Shown: one piece after another, positions 56,290 through 64,000 of the stretch | Layout of the letters: each line of letters starts with the position of its first letter | Position numbering within the stretch: the first letter of the stretch is position 1 | NCBI GenBank assembly: GCA_030180135.1 | Contig: CM058233.1 | Location: 59,850,500-59,914,499 of the forward strand | Source of the DNA: Orychophragmus violaceus | Taxonomy: Eukaryota; Streptophyta; Magnoliopsida; Brassicales; Brassicaceae | Direction of reading: 5' to 3' | Length of the DNA: 64,000 bases | The notes under the pieces: generated by a model | Database searches by the model: none | Told to the model about the DNA's origin: nothing | Seen by the model: only the letters and a program-made list of their open reading frames with translations | Position numbers and translations under genes: made by a program

Positions 56290-57130
56290 CGTCCATTCCG
56301 TCCAACATTCAACACAACAACTTTCACTGGAGTGGTGAAATTCAAACCAATTCATTCCTCGATATCACTTCCTTCTAGAGATATAGTTAGTTAATCATGT
56401 ACCCAACGGTTACCCATGATTAAGTAACAATATTCTATAATTCCGCTCTCTCGTGAATTGACGGTCGAATACAACCATTCTCGAGTTAGCTCAAAGCCTT
56501 AATGAAAAGGTCCTAACACTTTTTATTTCTAACAACTTAACGATTGCGATAAAATTCAAACCACTTAATCCAACAAAACACAACTAGCAATCGAACAGCT
56601 TACTAATACCATCAACAATCCTCAAATGTTATACATGCCATAAAAGAAAACTAGCACTCTGACAGCGCTACACCAATGAACGAAACATAACCCTAATTAT
56701 CCAATGCACCACTCAAGCATTTAAATAAAGCACGCAAGCAATAAATACAAAAGCAACCAATTACCACACACAACCATGCAATTACAAGATCGCTCCGGAT
56801 ATGTCGTCAGTCTGGGTTTAGGTTATGATGAACGGTCGTCAGTTCCGCTCATCATCAGAATTCACATGGTAATTCGTTTGCATCCCAAAAACATCACACG
56901 CATGCAAACAATTACAACGCAAGCCATAATGATAAGTTGAACATTCTGCGTCACATATATACAAAAACGACATAACACATGTTTCGAGGTTTTTATTACA
57001 TAGATAAAACAGAAATACAACAAGACGTCCGTCATCATCACCATAAACCCCAAACTGTACCATCATAACCTGGAGATGTCAGAAACGACACACGGAGATC
57101 GCCGATCTAGATACACAGAAAACAACATAT
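56290..57130 (-). other. G3 region between ORFb and the zinc-knuckle segment (candidate intron)
   Basis: AT-rich and without a supported frame, like the equivalent 0.7-0.8 kb in G1 and G2. Bounded upstream (minus strand) by AG/GTAAGT at 57148/57147. Confidence 0.5.
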
Positions 57131-57944
57131 TTAGTGCCCACACTTACCTGGCCTAACTATCCTAGTCCTAACAGCCCCAACACGACCAAAATGCCCAACA
57201 CAAGCGGCATCGCGGCTCGCGGTGGTAACCACTGGCAGGTGTGCCAGGAGGGTGTGGTGGGTGTGCATCTTTGGACGGCGCTCCAACTCGATGCGGCTAT
57301 GCCGTCGGACACAAACGTGCAACGTGTCCCCTGCGACCACAAAGCTGAAGACGGTAACGGGCGCTGGGCGTGGCCCACGGTAACAAACTGACGCCTGGTG
57401 ATCCAAAGCACCACACAACTGACAGGAGGAAGTAGACTCCGAAGAAGGATCCTGAAAACACTCGGATGCACGGTGACCATGAACTCCACATAGCTGGCAA
57501 ACTACTGGCGCTGAGCGAGACCTATGGGAACAAACAGATGCTCGATGTCCCTCGTCTCCACACCTCCGGCAAGTCCTCGATGGTCTCGGCGGCTGAACTA
57601 GTGGTGGCTGCGCTACAGGTAACTGCGCGGCTGGTGGCTGAATGACCGGCTGCGGAATGAGCTCGGTGTCTCGGCGACTAGGTCCGGGTCAGTAGCCCTC
57701 AGGCAATGGAGCACGATATGGCTCCGCGTCCCGACATACGTGGTCCTGGTCCCGCAACCGGACAAATAGGTGTGAGGTGACTGTCCATACCACATACCTG
57801 ACAGTAATAAGGACATGGCACCGGCTGATATGGCTCACGATAACGCGGATCGACGGGTCGTGGACACCAGTACAAGTGGAAGCCCTGAACTCCGCATGCG
57901 CTACACGTCTGGTGTACAGGAATCGGTGGTAGCGAGTCTGTCAT
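57131..57944 (-). pseudogene. G3 zinc-knuckle array (Gag-like nucleic-acid-binding region)
   Basis: On the minus strand, in order: CSACGVQGFHLYWC (non-canonical spacing), CQVCGMDSHLTPIC, CRRCGDEGHRASVC, CQLCGVHGHRASEC, CQLCGALDHQASVC and a decayed LQLCGRRGHVARLC. Four have exact C-x2-C-x4-H-x4-C spacing. A frame change near 57700 and a stop near 57680 interrupt them; otherwise the array is continuous. LTR retrotransposon Gags usually carry one or two knuckles. It ends at an AG/GTAAGT donor-like site. Confidence 0.7.
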
Positions 57945-58702
57945 ATCTGCTGGTGGGGTCTCTGGCGGCGCAACTGGCTCGGTCGGCGGTGTACTTGGCG
58001 ATGCAATAGCTCAAACTGTGTATCCGTCTCCGACATCGACATCGGCACAGCCTTTGATAGTGGCTCTGTCGCAGAGAGTGGCTCGATAGAGCCGGGTGAC
58101 GATGATGCCGACCTATCAAGTGGTGTACGAGGCGATCCTGGTTGTGGATCTGGCTGATGGTGTGGTCCAATCTGCTTCTCTAGAACGTCCCCGAGTATCG
58201 CCATCTGCCCATCAACGTGCTGCTCCCAAAACAGATGCTGCTCTGGGTCTATCGGCTCCATATCCATGTCGACTGCTGCATGTAACGGGTCCACCATAAA
58301 GTCTTCCCCACTGAGCGAGACGAAATCTGACTCATGTAGGCTAGAGAATAACGGCACATCATGCGCCTCGAGCATCGGTGGCTGAATCACTGGTGGTACC
58401 ATAGGCGCCTCTAACTGTGACGGAAATGGTGGCAATCCATGGTCTGCATATCCCAAGAATCCCATCATCCCTGCGAATGGGTCTGAGGTACATGGGTCAT
58501 CCTGTAGAGCTGGAGGTAACGGATCAGGCAACGGCCTCCAATCTACGGTGGCTGCTCTCGCTCCCTGTTGCACTCGCGGAAGAACCGGTGGTTGGTCAGA
58601 TATCCAGGAACCCTGTGACTGTCCAGGCTGTTCTCTCAGACTCGCCTGGTGCTGCTCTAACTGAGCTCGATACTTTGCCGCTGTTATCCAACGATGACTC
58701 AT
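57941..58702 (-). CDS. G3 ORF1, N-terminal part of the zinc-knuckle protein
   Basis: 253 codons beginning MSHRWITAAKYRAQLEQHQ. Gln/Pro/Asp-rich; I see no capsid (retrotrans_gag) signature. It overlaps the start of the zinc-knuckle frame by a few bases, so a frameshift joins or separates them. The start lies about 250 nt from the PBS and about 70 nt after the candidate 3' splice site (58774). A decayed version of its first codons is visible in G1 (ATGAGTCAGCAGG at about 27465 and 33421). Probably the structural or RNA-binding protein of the family; the assignment is inference. Confidence 0.6.
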   Translation of the reverse strand: MSHRWITAAKYRAQLEQHQASLREQPGQSQGSWISDQPPVLPRVQQGARAATVDWRPLPDPLPPALQDDPCTSDPFAGMMGFLGYADHGLPPFPSQLEAPMVPPVIQPPMLEAHDVPLFSSLHESDFVSLSGEDFMVDPLHAAVDMDMEPIDPEQHLFWEQHVDGQMAILGDVLEKQIGPHHQPDPQPGSPRTPLDRSASSSPGSIEPLSATEPLSKAVPMSMSETDTQFELLHRQVHRRPSQLRRQRPHQQI

Positions 58703-58971
58703 ACTGCTCGCTTAAATCTCCCACACTATGCACACACCCACATACAATCCGTCCAGGGACACTCTGCTGCTGACTACAAACAAAAACACAAATAAACATT
58801 AGTACAAATAATACAAATTCCTACGCCATCCCAACCCCGAATTTATAGACGCAGCTCGGTTTCCTAATAGTTGCTTGGGTAAGACACAATTTTGACTCGA
58901 TAAAACACGGAAAACACTCAGAAATGAACAGCTTCGAAACCATGACGAACCATGCTCTGATACCACCTTGT
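58703..58971 (-). other. G3 leader with PBS and candidate 3' splice site
   Basis: PBS TGGTATCAGAGCATGG on minus at 58965-58950, six bases from the LTR. CTAAT, a T-rich run and TTTGTAG end at 58774. Confidence 0.75.
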
Positions 58972-58985
58972 TGTAACGCCCCTTT

Positions 58986-59693
58986 TGTTGGGATTATGTC
59001 CTGAAATCATATTGTACTAACTCTGATAGATAGTTGTATTGTCGAGATCGGACAATTCATGTCATACTAGGCGGTCATAATGTTTTGCTAGAAGCCTCTT
59101 ATGACTTATGAGTTGTAACTCATAACTAGTATTATGTGGACCTACATGGTCACACACCTAAGCAAGCTAGATACACTTTGTATGGGATTGATCATTGGCA
59201 AATGGTCATTGTGTGTTGGATACACATTGAGTTCGAGTTTTAAGAGGTGTGTCGATCGACACCATTGGTGTGTCGATCGACACAAGGCGAAACCGAAATT
59301 GATATTTCGATTTAATGACTTAAATTGACCCGGTTTAATTACTGGGTAATTAGGTCGACTCAGAGGCCTATATATTCAATATGAGGCATGACTTTGAGCG
59401 AGAGAGTTCTTGACAGAACAACCGCAGCCACCTCTCTAAACACAGGGATTCCTTGGAGATCTGATTCCCGGTACTAGCATCCCGGCGGATTCCAGCTTGT
59501 GTGTGTGTGGACTAAAGTAGAGGCGCAGCAATTGAGGCGCTCCTGATCTCAATTACTTGTTCATCATTCCGCTGCAAATCACCAGGTAAACACGAGATCA
59601 TTCATGATGATTCAATTAACTAAACCCTAGATCCTAGGCTATCTGGAACTAGTTAGGATTCAATCTGATGATAGAATGGCACAAGTTCCAACA
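58986..59693 (+). mobile_element. Solo LTR of the Copia-1 family
   Basis: 708 bp, TGTTGGGATT to GTTCCAACA; homologous to the 729-bp Copia-1 LTR but with indels. TSD CCTTT at 58981-58985 and 59694-59698. CGATCG cores at 59253 and 59274, 21 bp apart. Confidence 0.88.
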
Positions 59694-61756
59694 CCTTTCC
59701 CATTCTCCGCTGACCGTCGAGCTGACCGGCCAACAATCAAACAAGAACATGACCGATCGAACCCGAGCAAGTCAAACAGGAAAGGTTCGCCACAAGACGA
59801 AGCCAGAGACAGATCGGTTTGAGACAAAGGCTCGCACTAACCCATCTTTGACTTCGTTATCCTCACTTCCGTAGTACAAAGCTTCAAAACTTGTACTACT
59901 TCCATGAGTTGTGTCGGTTCGGACTAAACACCATATCAGGGAAGCAAATTCATTTCTGAGTAAATCAAACGTTACATAACGTTTAACCGTCTTTACAAAT
60001 CATTTTGCCAATCATCAAGAACAACACACAAATCTCAATACAAAATTGGCGCCAAAGCCGAACCGAAAGAAAACTCAAAACCATCGAATCAAAACCCCAT
60101 CACAAGCAATCCCGAATCTACACCAAGGACCTCCCGCGTCCGTCGCTGCTAAACCTGAAAACACACAAAAGAGCCTAATGAGCGATCTAAGATCACCCAG
60201 CGAGTCGGCTCCCCACTACGGCTTTTAATCTATCTATTATCTATAGATTCCCGCCCGAGAACCCTAAAAAAACAAACAACACAACAAAAGCCGATCACGC
60301 ACTACCACGTCGTGTCAATCCCACAACACCACTGTTACCGACATGGTAACTAACCCACGACTCCTAGACGTAAACACGAAGTCTCAGGTCCTGGACACTA
60401 TTCTCAGCCCATCGATACGTAGTGACTCAAGTTACCCCTGGCAACCCAAATTTCCATGCAGTCCGGCTCTAGGACGCGACCCCGTATTCTCCTGACTACA
60501 CACCTATCGGCGTCACTCAGTAGGTTAACACCATAACCGGACTCACCATGATCCGATTAGGCAACTACCCGAGGATCCAATCGGGTCAGAAGTACTGGAA
60601 CGTATCCAAACACCTAGACTTGCCGGATCTAACGCACCCTAGAGTCCTAGTGCAGAAATGTAAACACGCAGACTCGCTTGGACTCTAGCAATCATTCCTA
60701 ATCAATAATCAACAACAATTTCAACACTAAATCCCGCAAGTCTACTCACACACACAAATACCACCGCTCTGACTCGTCACCGTACCGAGTCAGCAACCAC
60801 GACTTAACCGGTCTTGTGACCAAGTTAAGTATCCACACGGATTGCTCGGTCCAACACCGAGACAATCTAATAGGCCTGTACAAAAGCTCAATAGCACCAA
60901 CCACACGACCACACATTAACATCATCACCACACAATCAGGCCTATTAGGGTTTCTAACGTCTTTTAACCAATTCACGTCCGCTACCTTGGATTAGTGGAT
61001 TGCTAATCCGTAGACGGCCCATATCTCATTAATGTCCGCTACCTTGGATTAGCGGATTACTAATCCGTAGACGGCTCACCAATCACATCATTTCTCTTTG
61101 CTTAACCCTTTATAAGCATCTTTTATCAAATCTCCGATCCGTCGGTTTAGAGCTAGTAGCTTACTAAACTCCCCGACGTCTCATCTTTTCTTTACTTAAT
61201 TCATTTCTTCTCCGCAACTCGTATTAAACCTAATCCCGATATCAATCCATACACTATATGTTCGTTAGGTTTAATTCCATATTTTAACACCGTCTTAATT
61301 CCCGTACTTAGATTCATTCGATGCCGTCCTTAAAATATGTATATATTCATATACGGCCCTATCATGCCACGGCTATATGCATGCAACAATCAACGGTTCT
61401 AATAACCTAACGGCACACATCAGGTTTAATCCGTTTAATTCTCACGATCCTAACATGCGTCTTAAACCCTAACTGGTTTATCGTTAATCCAACCATTCAG
61501 TTCTCAAACACAACCAAATCACATACGGGTATGCAAACCCCAATTCTACGGTTTATCATTTCCCGATCTACATGATTCTGACTATGGTGTTCGAGCCGAC
61601 TCACAGTGATTCGGTCGGAATGAATGGCACGGATGCGGATACAACTTCTCGATACCCCGAACTGAAACCCAAACCTCCCGAATACCCGAACACGAACTCC
61701 GAAGCTTCCCGAACACCCGTACACAAACCGTGGATGAAGACTGGCCAGAGTCAATG

Positions 61757-61965
61757 CGTTGACCGGCGTTGACCGGCCGTTGACCGACGGTTGACTTTTA
61801 CCCCTTTTGACCGTTGACCCACCCTGAACCGGATGACCCAATTCTGAACCAGTTGAACCTCCTTAATCGAACCAAACCAACTGAACCGGTCTAAATTGAA
61901 CCGGTTAGGTTAAACCAGTTTAGTTCAAATCGTTGACCAGTTTAACCCACTGTTGACCAAGGCTT
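61757..61965. promoter_or_regulatory. TTGACC (W-box-like) cluster in the G3 5' LTR
   Basis: Eight TTGAC(C/T) cores on the plus strand in about 210 bp, with one more near 62096. TTGAC(C/T) is the WRKY factor core. The element is transcribed from the other strand and no TATA box is evident nearby, so the regulatory role is only suggested. Confidence 0.5.
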
Positions 61966-63127
61966 AACCAAGCCTAAACCAACCCAAATTCTTGAACCAA
62001 CCAACCCATATGCATCTCTGAAGAACCGTCTGAAGAACAAGGCGGCAAAGGAAGGTTTCCGGCGACTTCTCCGGCGTTGATCGGCGGCGGCGGACCGTTG
62101 ACCACGGCGGAGGTGGCTTTTTTCGGCGGCTCCGGTGACAAACTACACACCAAACTGATCAGGAAGAAGAGATTTATCCATTTGTGGCTTCAAAAAGTCC
62201 AGATCTGATGAAGAAAGAGAGAGATCCAACAAAACCCTAACCGCGGCAGCTCTCTGGCCAGAGGAAGCTACGGCGACGGCGACGGTGGTGGCTGGTTGGC
62301 AGTTGTAGAGGAGAGTGAGAGGAAGCTACTGGGCTTTGCAGAAGTTTATTTGAGTTTAAGATGAAGAAGATGTGATATTTCTTGTACTTGAAGGTATCAA
62401 GAACACTTTGATGTTCTTGAGATGTTCTTGAATCTTCAAGGGAATTTGCTAGGATTTGGATGAGTTTCTGGAGAGAGTAGAGTGTATTGGCGACAGAGAG
62501 AAGCGAGAGAGAGGTACAGAACTTCCCAAAATGATCCAAAGTTCATGAATAGTTGAGGTGATAGAATGTTCTTGCATGTAACATGATTCATGCGCCAAAT
62601 ATGTGTTTGACACCTCAAAAGGAAAGGCTGGTGACCTGGGGGTGAGAAACCTGTCTCTGGATCTTCTCCTGATCCACAAAATCCAGCCCAAAACCGGCCC
62701 AAACCACTTCTCAATCTCTTATGCAAATTGTCTCGGTTTTCCTCGGTTTCACGGTTAAAGTTTAAGAAAATTCTTCACTATTCCCATAAATCCCAAAACT
62801 TACATACACTGATTCTCCCTGATTTTAGATGAATTTAGCAACTTGAATCATCCAATTTGGAGTTTCCTAGCTCCGGTTATGAATTTCCGAAGTTTTCTCG
62901 GTTTTCTCGGTTTTCACTCCGATAATTCTGCTCCGTTTCTTCCAATTCTGGTCTTGTAAATGTTCTTTATGCTTTGAAATGATAACATTTGGCATGTCTC
63001 GGCTTTCGTCTCGAACTTTGTCAAAATTACTATTTTGTCCCTGGGTTTGGCAAAATTACAATTTTGCCCATGTTGACTTTTCTTCTGCTCCTTGACCATA
63101 TTTGTGAATACAGGGTATTACAGTCAC

Positions 63128-63595
63128 AATGGGTTTGAACTTAACCTCGGATACATACTCAACACTAAGAGCATGCTGTCATAATGAATGGGATGGGTGT
63201 AGAGAAACAATACGTACAACTGGAGGGTTCTGCACTTACCTTGGTTCAAATATCAATTTATGGTCGGCCAAGAGACAACCAACAGTGCCACGCTCCTCCA
63301 CATAATTATAATACATAATCTTGTATGACACGACAGCAGAGGTATCTTGGATTAAGCCATTGATGAAAAAGCTTGGGATCCCTCCAACAAAGGTCGCTGA
63401 GATATATTGTGACAACTTTTATATGGTGCACTTAACCGCTAATCTTGTTATGCACAAGAGAATAAAGCATTTCAAAACTCATTATCACTATGCTATGGAC
63501 ATGGTAGTTCTCAGGTTTCTTGTTGTCATGCATGTCTCTGCAACTCAATAGATAGCCGGCATCTTTACCAAAAAATTGCCTCAACATAGCTTTTA
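63128..63595 (+). pseudogene. Decayed Copia pol fragment, right part (RNase H)
   Basis: Continues from 53032: GLNLTSDTYSTL, WDGCRETIRTTGGFCTYLG, then LWSAKRQPTVPRSST, all typical Copia RNase H text. After two stops, the frame 63321-63551 reads WIKPLMKKLGIPPTK and EIYCDNFYMVHLTAN (RNase H C-terminus). LAGIFTKKLP, the usual C-terminal motif of Copia pol, follows near 63550-63580. Confidence 0.85.
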
Positions 63596-63626
63596 ATCTA
63601 CGATACAAACTCGGAGTGAATCTTCT

Positions 63627-64000
63627 AATAGGTCTAGTTTTATTCTTAAGATCTAACTGCAAGTGCAGAGCTATATCGGTGTAGTATTTAGAGTATCGAA
63701 CAATGAGTCTTAGAAATGCGCAATAGATTATCCGATTCAAGTTAAGCTAGACGAGATGAGAATAATGAAAAATATTATCAAGTAAATAAAAGAGATTGTG
63801 TGAGCAATGGAAGAAAACACTAAGCCATGGAATTCTCATGAAATTAGGAATGCAAGCCAATTAATCAGTCAGAATTCTGCCGTCTTAGAACTCGAAACAC
63901 AAAGATAAAGTCAGCCAATTGTTGTTTTGGAAACTATATATATATCTAAAAACCTAAAACCCAAATCTTTTGCGAATTCAAATTATTAAACATGAAATTA
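63627..64000. repeat. Diverged Athila-type LTR, truncated by the window end
   Basis: The text around AACTGCAAGTGCAGAGCTATATC, GTAGTATTTAGAG, AGAACTCGAAACACA and TAATCAGTCAG parallels the start of the Athila LTRs at 11844 and 21711, with many differences. The first bases (TAATAGGTCTAG) have lost the TGATAGG form, so the border is approximate. Confidence 0.6.

Larger units (their letters stand above)
53033..63122 (-). mobile_element. G3: giant-LTR, pol-less LTR retrotransposon with zinc-knuckle ORF
   Basis: Plus-strand ends are TGTAATGCC (53033) and GGGTATTACA (63122). TSD GTCAC at 53028-53032 and 63123-63127. LTRs: 53033-55429 (2,397 bp, with deletions) and 58972-63122 (about 3,438 bp without the solo Copia LTR). 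Internal 55430-58971 carries PPT (55430-55440), an ETEPEPES frame, a zinc-knuckle array, a 253-codon ORF and the iMet PBS (58950-58965). No RT, RNase H or integrase is seen. Related to G1 and G2 by LTR ends, PBS, splice-like sites and hairpins. Confidence 0.9.
58972..63122 (-). repeat. G3 5' LTR, interrupted by a solo Copia LTR
   Basis: Begins TGTAACGCCCCTTT; 14 bp in, it is interrupted by 58986-59693. It resumes at 59699 and runs to 63122. It contains the hairpin block (about 60170-61180), the GTGAGT donor-like site (61604, minus), a TTGACC cluster (61757-61965) and, in place of the purine tract of G1/G2, a CCG-rich and CT-rich stretch (about 62030-62330). Confidence 0.88.

Noticed and set aside
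58417..58773. 118-codon plus-strand ORF
   Set aside because: Opposite strand of the G3 ORF1; not supported by homologous copies.

Overview
The window looks like pericentromeric or otherwise repeat-dense nuclear DNA of a flowering plant. A Brassicaceae species is my best guess, from the Athila-type Gypsy element and the general style of the LTR families; I cannot prove the species. I found no convincing intact host gene, tRNA, rRNA, CRISPR array or bacterial feature. Nearly all of the sequence is transposable elements inserted into one another. Insertions are bounded by TG...CA termini and 5-bp target-site duplications (TSDs) that I could read directly.

Layout, left part (1-48866). A copy of a giant-LTR family (here called G2) has its 5' LTR off the left edge, its internal region in pieces at 1-265, 10803-11843 and 22846-23592, and its 3' LTR at 23593-48866. 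It is interrupted by (i) a solo LTR of the same family (266-10797, TSD TAGGC), which carries a Copia element (3481-10540, TSD CCCTG); (ii) an Athila-like Gypsy element on the minus strand (11844-22840, TSD GAACC), which carries a related solo LTR (14121-15314); and (iii) inside the 3' LTR, an Athila-type solo LTR (25809-47440, TSD TCTAC). That solo LTR was itself entered by a tandem LTR-INT-LTR-INT-LTR complex of a sister family G1 (26020-46446, TSD ACGCA), whose second internal domain carries another Copia element (34457-41791, TSD TCTTT).

Right part (48867-64000). This holds about 0.7 kb of unassigned sequence, an abbreviated LINE-like element (49566-50738), AT-rich spacer, a non-autonomous Helitron (51788-52742) and a decayed Copia pol fragment. 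The fragment is split by a third giant-LTR element, G3 (53033-63122, minus strand, TSD GTCAC), which carries a solo Copia LTR (58986-59693, TSD CCTTT). The window ends in a diverged Athila-type LTR.

G1, G2 and G3 are related, pol-less elements whose LTRs (about 3.4-3.7 kb) exceed their internal domains (about 2.05-2.3 kb in G1/G2, about 3.5 kb in G3). They share an initiator-Met PBS, a candidate 5'-leader intron running from a GTGAGT donor in the LTR to a CTAAY/YAG acceptor past the PBS, a block of hairpins with compensatory changes, a protein with an array of CCHC zinc knuckles, and a second candidate intron before a short ETEPEP-containing frame. I consider this family the best candidate for an undescribed system. 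A second striking signal is a CGATCG-centred motif that occurs in pairs about 21 bp apart in both a Copia and an Athila lineage, even in frame inside Athila coding sequence.
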